Shown piece by piece: positions 7,112 through 13,687 of a DNA stretch of 33,266 nucleotides. Positions within the stretch are counted from its first letter, which is position 1, and every line of letters begins with the position of its first letter. The stretch spans positions 1 through 33,266 of the forward strand of contig CAYPGE010000041.1 of NCBI GenBank assembly GCA_964409865.1, in the 5' to 3' direction. The notes beneath the pieces are model-generated. The model was not told the origin of the DNA and did no database searches. It saw nothing but the letters and a program-made list of their open reading frames with translations. This stretch comes from Anammoximicrobium sp964409865. GTDB taxonomy: Bacteria; Planctomycetota; Planctomycetia; Pirellulales; Pirellulaceae. The translations under genes were made by a program, and so were the position numbers.

Positions 7112-8800
7112 ATGAACCTGCCTTCGTTCTGCAACGGTGACGTACCCCGTAAGGCGACGTCTGCCTGTATCACGCGCTACTGGTGCGCCATCACGATCGC
7201 CTTTGGGCTGGTCTTCCTCTGGTTCCCGCCGCTGCTGGCGCAGGGGCTGCTGGGAAATCTCGCCACGCCGCAGTCCGGGCGGAGCATGCGGGCCAGTTCC
7301 ACCAGCCGGCCGGGGCCGGACGGCAAGTACGACCCGAATGCGGAACCCCTGGGGGACCTCACCCAGCGCAGCAATTACGACAACCAATCCGTCCCGCCGG
7401 GCAAGACCAAGGTCCTGCTGGACGCCGCGGGGCCCGGCGCGATCACCCACATCTGGCTGACGTTCCTGGGGCCCGAACCGCACTCCTGGGCCAAGAAAGG
7501 CTCGGCCGATCACCAGGAGATGCTGCTGCGCATCTACTGGGACGGACGCGAGCGGCCGGGCGTCGAGACCCCCGTCGGCGATTTCTTCGCCAACTGCTTT
7601 GGCCGGCGAAGCGAGGTCATCAGTCTGCCGGTCGCGGTGGAGGACGCCGATTCGTACAACTGCTTCTGGCACATGCCCTTCCGCAAGTCGTGCCGCATCG
7701 AGATCGAAAACCAAAGCGAAAAGCCGATCAGCCTGCTGTACTACAACATCGACTGGATCAAGAAAGACAGCCTGCCCGCCGACACGCCCTACTTCTATGC
7801 CCAGTATCGCCAGGAGTATCCCGTGGAGAAGGGTAAGGATTACGTGCTGCTGGAAACGCAAGGCAAAGGCCACTATGTCGGCACGGTGCTGGCCGTGCGC
7901 AGCCGCAGTCCATCGTGGTTCGGCGAAGGAGATGAAAAGATTTACATCGACGGCGAGGCAAAACCGTCGATCTGGGGCACCGGCACGGAGGATTATTTCC
8001 TCTCGGCCTGGGGCCTGAAGACGACCAGCACGCCGTATTTCGGCGTGCCTTACTTTGACCAGTGGGGCATCGTGGGCGGGCACACCAGCGCCTACCGCTG
8101 GCACATCAACGATCCGCTGGTGTTCAACACCGGGATCAAGGTGACGTTGGAACACTTCGGCTGGATTTCGCCCGACGAGAACCCGAAGTACGAAACCAAC
8201 AGCTGGAACGAGCGCGAGGACGACTACGCCAGCGTCGCGTTTTGGTACCAGACCGGCGAGCCGACATTTGCGGCCCGCGCGCCCCACGCTCGCGAGCGGA
8301 AGCTGCCCAGCCTGGAGCGGCTGACCGTGGCCGCGCAGGACTTTCGCGGCCAACAGCATCACGGTGCCGGTGTTGCGGTCGCCCAGCAACTCGATCTGTA
8401 TCCACAGCCGCAGCTGCTGTACAAGCCTCAGACTGCGGAAGGAGCTTGGGTCGAGATTCCTTTCGAGATCCAGAAAAAGGAACCGCTGCGACTGCTGCTC
8501 AAAGCGACCTGCTCCTATGATTTTGGCAAGTACCAGGCGTCGTTGGACGGCGTCAAGCTGGGCGCGGCCATGGACTTCTACAGCGAAAAGATCGTCAACC
8601 GCGAGTTTCATCTCCTCGACTTCTGGCCGGAACCGGGGCAGTACATCCTGCGGCTGGAATGCGTCGGGAAGCAGCCGCGGTCGCAGGGCTTCTACCTGGG
8701 GCTGGAGTCGGTGCGACTGCGAGCGCGTCGCCCGCGCGTCGAACAATACGGCCACGACCGCGACAAAGACTGGCGGACCAGTCCGTTGCTGTACGATTGA
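7112..8800 (+). CDS. Secreted DUF2961 / GH172-family glycosidase
   Basis: The 562-residue product has an N-terminal signal or anchor (hydrophobic core about residues 23-42 ending L-L-A-Q-G). The body has the DUF2961 order: R-S-N-Y-D-N near the start, P-G-A-I-T-H-I-W, then G-D-F-F-A, the hallmark G-T-G-T-E-D-Y-F with Glu293, then Y-R-W-H-I-N-D-P. GH172 enzymes (defined on difructose-anhydride and arabinofuranose-active members) use glutamates of this motif region in catalysis. A C-terminal beta domain (about 440-555) looks like a carbohydrate-binding jelly roll. The in-frame start at 6959 is rejected because it puts 51 non-signal residues in front of the signal peptide. Substrate is unknown. 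It is divergent from the HNH operon and convergent with the C25 peptidase gene. Confidence 0.85.
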   Translation: MNLPSFCNGDVPRKATSACITRYWCAITIAFGLVFLWFPPLLAQGLLGNLATPQSGRSMRASSTSRPGPDGKYDPNAEPLGDLTQRSNYDNQSVPPGKTKVLLDAAGPGAITHIWLTFLGPEPHSWAKKGSADHQEMLLRIYWDGRERPGVETPVGDFFANCFGRRSEVISLPVAVEDADSYNCFWHMPFRKSCRIEIENQSEKPISLLYYNIDWIKKDSLPADTPYFYAQYRQEYPVEKGKDYVLLETQGKGHYVGTVLAVRSRSPSWFGEGDEKIYIDGEAKPSIWGTGTEDYFLSAWGLKTTSTPYFGVPYFDQWGIVGGHTSAYRWHINDPLVFNTGIKVTLEHFGWISPDENPKYETNSWNEREDDYASVAFWYQTGEPTFAARAPHARERKLPSLERLTVAAQDFRGQQHHGAGVAVAQQLDLYPQPQLLYKPQTAEGAWVEIPFEIQKKEPLRLLLKATCSYDFGKYQASLDGVKLGAAMDFYSEKIVNREFHLLDFWPEPGQYILRLECVGKQPRSQGFYLGLESVRLRARRPRVEQYGHDRDKDWRTSPLLYD

Positions 8801-8859
8801 TAACGTGCGATCGGCGCAGCGATACGGGGCAAGTCTTCACACGGGCGTCGCCGGTAGAT

Positions 8860-8913
8860 CGTAGACCGCTCGCTCCGCGAGCGGAACCCCGCTCGCGGAG
8901 CGAGCGGCCTACG
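8860..8913. repeat. Long hairpin repeat (CCGCTCGCTCCGCGAGCGG family)
   Basis: Perfect 19-base arms at 8866-8884 and 8889-8907 with an AACC loop, extended by five more pairs outside one A/C mismatch (8860-8864 with 8909-8913). The arms are themselves near-palindromic around CTCCGCGAG. It lies between two convergent genes (ends at 8800 and 8960), so it may stop transcription from both sides, although no T-run follows. The word GTAGACCGCTCGCTCCGC looks like a dispersed planctomycete repeat. Confidence 0.8.
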
Positions 8914-8959
8914 GTCTGCAGCGTTTGCATGGAAACGCCGTCGCGCTCAGAGAACAGGG

Positions 8960-10597
8960 CTACCTTCGCGCCGGTTCGGGAGACTTGCCGGCCTCCAGGT
9001 AGAGCGGCCGCGGTTCCTCCGTGGGGCGTTGCACAAACACGTCGGCGGCACCGAGCGCAAAGCCATCGGGGGCTGCGAGACAGGCTCGCACATGGCACGG
9101 ACCGGTACAGTCTGGCGGCACGACCAGTTGCAGGTCGAAATTACCGCCGGTGGAAGTGAACGGCTGGGCGGCCCAGACGGAGTCGTTGGCCTCGCGATAG
9201 GTGTCTTGGAACGAGATCAGGAATTCATGCGTGGGTTCAAACTGCCGGCGGCTGGCGAGATTGACGCGAGTCCGGTCTCGGCGGCAGACCAGTTCGATCC
9301 AGCCTTCCCCCGCCAACTCGCAACGCCCCGACACGGTCAGCGACTGGCCGCTGCGGGCGACATCGGCCACGCGGATTTCGATCGGGCGTGCGTGCGGCAG
9401 CCGCAGCAGCGGGTCGCCCAGCAGGTTGAACAAGGCGACGTGCTCCAAGCGTTCCGCCGAGAGTTGGTCCCCGGACGGGCTGAAGGCGGCGGCGAGGGCG
9501 TCCAGCAATTGCCGGCGCGAATTGTCCGGAGCGTCCGTCACCATTCGCCGCTTGGCTGCCAGCAACAGTTCGCCCAAGGTTGCGCGACGTTGAACGAAGT
9601 ACTCGTCCAGCAGCGCGTCGCTCATCACGGCCATGCCGTAGGGCATCGTCACGCGCGAGCCGCAAATCGCCGCGACCGGCCCGCCTTCGGCACGCAGCAA
9701 CGCTTCGGCCAGGCAGTCCTCCGCCTGGTCGAAAGCGCCCGTGTAGCAGGCCAGGAGAATGGCGATGGGCGGACCGCTAGATGCGTTCAGTCTGGCGGCG
9801 TCGTCTACGTCCAGGATCGGGAAGGCCGCGCCGGGAACTCGGACCGGGGCCAGAAATCGTTGCTGGCCGTGGCCGATGTAGATCCAAAACAAGCAGCCTT
9901 CGTTCAGGCGGAACAATGTCGCTTCGCGAAACCGCCGCGGGTCCGGACAGTAGGGACTCTGCCAACTGGCGTAAGTCATCGTGGTCTGGTAGGCGGCGGG
10001 AATCCCACCGGTCAGGAACTTCTTCGTGGCCATCTCCAGCACCGTGTCGGTCACCGCGCCAAAACTGCCGATTCCGGCGACCAGGTTGATCTGACGCTGC
10101 CAAAGGCCAGGACCCGGGTACTTCTCATACAACAGGATCTTCCGCACCTGAATCTGCAGTTCTTCCGGGCTGTCGACACAAAGTCGCCCGATGGCCACAT
10201 CGGGCAATTGGTCGTCGTCCAGATCGGCGTACCAGTTGTCCGTGGCGATTTCAGGCTCCGAGCCCCACGCCACGTTGACCTTGGCTGGGACCAGTCCCGC
10301 AGGCAGGCGGCAATCCCCGGCCGCCGCAGCGTGCTCCCCGTCCGAAGATCCTGCGTCACCGACCAGCAGCACGTGTCTCAGCCGGCCCTGCCGTGCGATC
10401 TGCCGGATCGTCGCTCGGATCGCCTCCCGGGACGCTGCCGCGACGACCAACTGGACGCGATGGCCCTGCCGAGTGCGATGCACGATCCAGGGCTGCAATG
10501 CCGTGACCAAGGGTGCTGGAGAAACGACCAGCGTATCCGCCGCTTCCGCGACCAACGGCGGCGGCACCGCCGTCCAGAGGAGCAAGAACCAAGCCAT
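8960..10597 (-). CDS. Secreted peptidase family C25 (gingipain-like) protein
   Basis: The 545-residue product has a signal peptide (M-A-W-F-L-L-L-W-T-A-V, cleavage near A-E-A-A-D). The N-terminal portion (about 25-130) is an alpha/beta propeptide-like region containing L-L-V-G-D-A-G. The caspase-like core gives the C25 catalytic pair: His243 in Y-I-G-H-G-Q and Cys284 in L-L-A-C-Y-T-G. W-Y-A-D-L-D-D-D-Q-L-P-D-V-A-I-G-R is typical of the family. A C-terminal beta domain (about 415-535) resembles the immunoglobulin-like domain of gingipains. Start ATG 10597 has AAGGAGGT five bases upstream; the frame upstream to 10708 is shadow. No type IX sorting domain is visible, so standard Sec export is inferred. 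It is 115 bases downstream of a small membrane-protein gene. Confidence 0.8.
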   Translation of the reverse strand: MAWFLLLWTAVPPPLVAEAADTLVVSPAPLVTALQPWIVHRTRQGHRVQLVVAAASREAIRATIRQIARQGRLRHVLLVGDAGSSDGEHAAAAGDCRLPAGLVPAKVNVAWGSEPEIATDNWYADLDDDQLPDVAIGRLCVDSPEELQIQVRKILLYEKYPGPGLWQRQINLVAGIGSFGAVTDTVLEMATKKFLTGGIPAAYQTTMTYASWQSPYCPDPRRFREATLFRLNEGCLFWIYIGHGQQRFLAPVRVPGAAFPILDVDDAARLNASSGPPIAILLACYTGAFDQAEDCLAEALLRAEGGPVAAICGSRVTMPYGMAVMSDALLDEYFVQRRATLGELLLAAKRRMVTDAPDNSRRQLLDALAAAFSPSGDQLSAERLEHVALFNLLGDPLLRLPHARPIEIRVADVARSGQSLTVSGRCELAGEGWIELVCRRDRTRVNLASRRQFEPTHEFLISFQDTYREANDSVWAAQPFTSTGGNFDLQLVVPPDCTGPCHVRACLAAPDGFALGAADVFVQRPTEEPRPLYLEAGKSPEPARR

Positions 10598-10618
10598 CGC
10601 GACCTCCTTGTCGCCCTG

Positions 10619-10647
10619 TGGTTCGCCGGCTACACGCCGGCTCGCCA
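10619..10647. repeat. Palindromic repeat around GCCGGC-TACAC-GCCGGC
   Basis: GCCGGC at 10625-10630 and again at 10636-10641 around TACAC gives a hairpin in the leader of the C25 gene. Flanking bases (GGTTCGCC and GGCTCGCC) extend a loose match. The wording resembles a dispersed planctomycete repeat. It lies within the 115-bp gap, so it may set the ratio between the upstream operon and the peptidase gene; that role is speculative. Confidence 0.45.
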
Positions 10648-10712
10648 TAACCATCCCGCCGCCACATCCAGTGGCAGCGACGAACAAACCACAACCCGGA
10701 CTGCGCATCCGT

Positions 10713-10910
10713 TCATACGCGGTTCAGCCACGCCAGGACGGCCAGCCAAGCGAGAAACAGCAGCGCACTGGCGATCAGTAGCCCACGGTTTCCGCGCCGC
10801 GGGTGGACTGGAAGAGGCTCACGCGATGCCGTCGCAGGCGCGATCAGCGTCTTGCGGTCCTTCCCGCCGTTTGCCCCACTCGCTGGTTTGCCCGATCCTC
10901 GTCGACTCAT
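10713..10910 (-). CDS. Small single-pass membrane protein, unknown function
   Basis: The 65-residue product has a basic, Gly/Ser-rich N-terminus (residues 1-42) and one hydrophobic helix (about 44-62, L-L-I-A-S-A-L-L-F-L-A-W), so it is probably a small tail-anchored protein. I do not recognise a family. ATG 10910 was chosen because GGAG lies four bases upstream and the upstream gene stops at 10912, one base before this start; the longer frame to 10976 would overlap it by 65 bases. The tight spacing puts it in the ricT operon. Confidence 0.6.
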   Translation of the reverse strand: MSRRGSGKPASGANGGKDRKTLIAPATASREPLPVHPRRGNRGLLIASALLFLAWLAVLAWLNRV

Positions 10911-10911
10911 G

Positions 10912-11325
10912 TCACTCCGGCGAACCGATTTGGAATTGGCGGACGAATGCTTCGTCGAAATCGTAGACGCCGTCAAAATCTTCTCGTCGATCCGTCGCGG
11001 ATTTTCGCATCAGGTTCACCGCGATCATGTTGTAGACGATTTCGCCGAAATCACTGGTCGAGCGGATACCCCAGCTGGCAAGCACCCATTTGGCCATGAA
11101 CCCGAATTGATCGATGGCAAAGCGGCGCAGTGCTTCGGACAGTTCCTGGCCGGTCAAGTGCGACTCCGGGGCCGGCTTCTCGACGCGTCCGATCGGCCGG
11201 CTGGCGCCCAGCTTCAACACGCGCTGGGCGTAATCCAAGCCCTCGCGCACGAACTGGTACGCTTCCAGCCGGTAGCGACGATCACGATTCAGCAATTGGA
11301 CGAGAGGATGTTCTTCCGCCGACAT
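10912..11325 (-). CDS. Minf_1886 family protein (conserved, function unknown)
   Basis: The 137-residue cytoplasmic protein matches the signature of the Minf_1886 family, common in Planctomycetes and Verrucomicrobia: Y-Q-F-V-R-E-G-L-D-Y near residue 25, H-L-T-G-Q-E-L near 57, then F-G-F-M-A-K-W-V-L and W-G-I-R-S-T-S-D-F-G-E-I-V-Y, and a Glu/Asp-rich end (E-D-F-D-G-V-Y-D-F). No role is established for the family that I know of. It starts at ATG 11325, 13 bases after the ricT stop, with AGGGG just upstream, so it is co-transcribed with ricT. The partnership with RicT is a clue but not evidence of shared function. Confidence 0.85.
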   Translation of the reverse strand: MSAEEHPLVQLLNRDRRYRLEAYQFVREGLDYAQRVLKLGASRPIGRVEKPAPESHLTGQELSEALRRFAIDQFGFMAKWVLASWGIRSTSDFGEIVYNMIAVNLMRKSATDRREDFDGVYDFDEAFVRQFQIGSPE

Positions 11326-11338
11326 GTCGCCCCTGCCG

Positions 11339-12172
11339 TCAATGGCCTCCCTTGCCCTTCCCGCCTCGACGCTTCACGGACAACACGTCCCTGGCCTCGA
11401 CCAGCACTCGCCGTTTGTCCTCAAACTCCACAAGCAACTGCTGAGCCAGGACCTCCTGCCCGATGACGCGCGCCGGCCCCTTCTCGAATGTCACTTCGGA
11501 ACCAACCGGAGGCAGTTCCCGCTGCAGTTCCACGTACGTATCGTATTCATAACGCAGGCAACACTTCAAACGGCCACAGCGGCCCGAGATCTTGGTCGGA
11601 TCCAGCGTCGCCTTCTGCAATTTGGCCATCTTCATCGAGACGGGGGGCATTTCGATCAGGTGCGTGTTGCAGCAAACCGGCTTGCCACAATCCCCGTAGT
11701 CCGCCAACAGCTTGGCTTCGTCCCGCACGCCGATCTGCCGCATCTCGATACGCGTCTGAAATTCGCCTGCCAGACGTTTGACCAGTTCCCGAAAATCGAT
11801 CCGTCCCTCGGCTAAATAGTACACAATGACCCGTTCGCCGCCGAACAAGTGCTCGACGTCCACCAAACGCATCTGCAAACCCAACTGCTCGACGTGCTGC
11901 CGGCAGACATTGAACTCGTTCTTGGCCGACGCCTGGATGTGCGCGGCTTCGTTCTCGTCCTCGGCGGTCATTTCGCGCAGAATCTGTCCCTCGGACGCCA
12001 CGTCCGAGTCATTTAGCCTCTCCCTCGCGGCCTCGCACAAGACCTCCCCGACCTCCAGTCCTCGACTAGTGCGGGCGATCACCTTCTTGCCGCGGGCCAA
12101 CGTCGCTGCTCCGCGCGCGGACAGAATCGCCAAGTGACGCATCACGCCGTAGCGGACAAGGTATTTGGCCAT
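11339..12172 (-). CDS. ricT: PSP1-domain protein RicT-like (YaaT)
   Basis: The 277-residue product is of usual family length and carries the diagnostic C-terminal region: C-G-K-P-V-C-C (Cys162, Cys167, Cys168) and G-R-C-G-R-L-K-C-C (Cys199, Cys204, Cys205). In Bacillus, RicT with RicA and RicF forms an iron-sulfur complex that affects RNase Y-dependent RNA processing; whether the partners exist here cannot be seen. The N-terminal part (1-150) is the PSP1 alpha/beta fold. The final residues are Lys/Gly-rich. ATG 12172 gives the conserved start M-A-K-Y-L-V-R-Y-G; the longer frame to 12241 runs into an inverted repeat. The Shine-Dalgarno is weak. It is followed at 13 bases by the Minf_1886 gene. 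Confidence 0.88.
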   Translation of the reverse strand: MAKYLVRYGVMRHLAILSARGAATLARGKKVIARTSRGLEVGEVLCEAARERLNDSDVASEGQILREMTAEDENEAAHIQASAKNEFNVCRQHVEQLGLQMRLVDVEHLFGGERVIVYYLAEGRIDFRELVKRLAGEFQTRIEMRQIGVRDEAKLLADYGDCGKPVCCNTHLIEMPPVSMKMAKLQKATLDPTKISGRCGRLKCCLRYEYDTYVELQRELPPVGSEVTFEKGPARVIGQEVLAQQLLVEFEDKRRVLVEARDVLSVKRRGGKGKGGH

Positions 12173-12693
12173 GGGCACACGGAACAAGGGTGCGACAATG
12201 CAAGCACGAAACGTCAGCGTGTGGCCGCGAGCGCAAGGCATTTACTCGCTCGCGATTCGTGCTTGCACGACCGACGAAAGTGACGCTCTCCAACGCCGAA
12301 ACGGTGCAAGTATAGTCACTAGCAGGCGTCAAGCAAAGATTGACGAACCGACGTAGCCACCACAGATAAAGGCCTTACGGATCCCAAGAACCGCCCGACC
12401 ATTCCATCTTTGACGGCAATTTGATGAAACCAGGACAACAATGCCCTTGGACCCTTAAATATGTTTTAGCGCGATCCGCTGCAGCGACGACGGATCGAGA
12501 CTGTTGCTCCGCTGGATCGAAAGTTGCCCCCTGTAGCAGTGTTATCGGTTGCCAAGGCTCTCTCCCAAATCATCAACAGCTTGTCGATAAGCTGCCGATC
12601 AACCGGCTAGCGGAGTTGGGCGAGCGGGATGGCCGAAGTCCTCCAAACGCGGCGAATACACGCCCGGCCCGCATTCCACGGAGGGACAACGCA
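12173..12693. other. Intergenic region upstream of ricT and of the zinc-ribbon gene
   Basis: The region lies between divergent genes and holds the inverted repeat at 12199-12267. The remainder (about 12270-12690) has no recognised gene, RNA or repeat. An open frame from 12421 runs in phase into the zinc-ribbon gene, but its upstream 91 residues look non-coding and a good ribosome site sits at 12680, so I do not include them. Confidence 0.5.
12199..12267. repeat. Inverted repeat TGCAAGCACGAA with inner CGCGAGCG hairpin
   Basis: Perfect 12-base arms at 12199-12210 and 12256-12267 enclose a second perfect pair, CGCGAGCG at 12226-12233 with CGCTCGCG at 12247-12254. The two-tier symmetry gives a 69-bp stem with a bulged left side. 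It lies 27 bases upstream of the ricT start, so it would be in its leader or promoter. It resembles a dispersed palindromic family more than a regulator site. Confidence 0.65.
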
Positions 12694-12888
12694 ATGAAGT
12701 GCCCACGTTGCGGATCGGAGAAACTGCGCAAAAGTCCGGAGGACGACAGCCGGCTGTCCCTGTTCATTCGTCCTTTCCTGATTCGCGTCCGCTGCTATCT
12801 GTGCGGGCACGATTTTCTTCGCCCGACAGCCTGGACCGACACTCTGCGGTCAGCCCCGAAATACCGAAGCAATCGACGCGCGGCCTGA
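12694..12888 (+). CDS. Small zinc-ribbon protein
   Basis: The 64-residue product opens with C-P-R-C-G-S and later has C-Y-L-C-G, two CxxC knuckles about 30 residues apart, which is a complete zinc ribbon. Between them is a hydrophobic basic stretch (R-L-S-L-F-I-R-P-F-L-I-R-V-R). The C-terminus is basic. Start ATG 12694 follows GGAGGG at 12680-12685 with eight bases between. The family is not recognised beyond the fold; nucleic-acid or protein binding is likely. It is convergent with the dodecin gene, separated by three bases. Confidence 0.7.
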   Translation: MKCPRCGSEKLRKSPEDDSRLSLFIRPFLIRVRCYLCGHDFLRPTAWTDTLRSAPKYRSNRRAA

Positions 12889-12891
12889 AAG

Positions 12892-13098
12892 TCAATCGAC
12901 TTTGCAGCCGATGCGAACGGTGACCTGGTACTGCTTTACCTTGCCATCCCCGATGGCGCCTCGCAGTTCTACCACCTCGAACCAGCTCAGGCCCGACATC
13001 GTCTCCGAAGCTTTTGCAACTGCGTTGGCCGTCGCTTCATCGAAAGACTTGCTTGACGTACCGACGATCTCGATCTTCTTAAAGACGGAATCTGACAT
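12892..13098 (-). CDS. Dodecin (flavin-binding small protein)
   Basis: The 68-residue product has dodecin length and pattern: V-F-K-K-I-E-I-V-G-T-S, a helix S-F-D-E-A-T-A-N-A-V-A-K-A, then L-S-W-F-E-V-V-E-L-R-G, and a final strand Y-Q-V-T-V-R-I. Trp39 is the residue that stacks on flavin in characterised dodecins. These form hollow dodecamers that store or buffer flavins. ATG 13098 has AGAGGTG about seven bases upstream; the extended frame to 13149 adds non-family residues. It is convergent with the zinc-ribbon gene and no partner is nearby. Confidence 0.88.
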   Translation of the reverse strand: MSDSVFKKIEIVGTSSKSFDEATANAVAKASETMSGLSWFEVVELRGAIGDGKVKQYQVTVRIGCKVD

Positions 13099-13687
13099 CA
13101 CCACACCTCTTATCTCTGGGAGGCCAAAAAAATCGTGAAAACTGGGCACCAGTGTAGAGAGCGCGGCCGACTTGGCAAAGGGGGAGTGGCAGCCCGTATC
13201 CCTCGCTAGCAGCCTCTCCGGGTGCGGATTTCAAGAATGGGTTCGAGATCGCGCCGGATGTTTCCGATGTAAAACTTTGCGGGTTGTACGACGGCCGGCC
13301 CTCAAGTTGTCCGCGCCAAGTAATTCGCCGGATTGTCCGGTAAGGTTGTCCAAACGCCATGATCGCTGCTGTCGGAAGGTCCGTCGTGGAACCCCCTCCT
13401 GGAACAGATTCATTGTTGCGGCAGCTCGTTAATGACGATGTATATATCGCATAGACCGCATTTTGACAGGCCGCCAGTAACGTAGCCATTTGCCTAGATT
13501 GACAAGCCAGCGGGCAGAATCCGGAAGACAAGGGGGCGGAATTCCTTCCGTTGCCTGCGGAGTTCACGGATGCGACTGGCTACGAAACACGGACGGGGGC
13601 GGCCGGAGCGGTGCAACCGCCTATTGGGAGAGCAGTCTGACCAGACCCTAGAACCCGTTCAAGCTTGCCAAGCAAGGAGATCGCGCA
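13099..13687. other. 589-bp stretch with no recognised gene
   Basis: This region separates the dodecin and YTV genes, which are divergent. Open frames on both strands are unconvincing (low-complexity, no domain, no ribosome site). An AT-richer patch around 13430-13500 (TATATAT and two TTGACA-like words) may hold promoters, but no clean -35/-10 pair with 16-18 spacing was found. No RNA fold or repeat was identified by eye. Confidence 0.4.

Noticed and set aside
6929..8755. 608-codon minus-strand frame opposite the GH172 gene
   Set aside because: Shadow; the plus-strand protein has clear DUF2961 motifs.
12421..12693. Upstream extension of the zinc-ribbon gene
   Set aside because: The extra 91 residues look non-coding, and GGAGGG at 12680 marks the internal ATG.
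13079..13567. 162-codon minus-strand frame upstream of dodecin
   Set aside because: No domain or ribosome site, and it overlaps the start of the dodecin gene in another frame.
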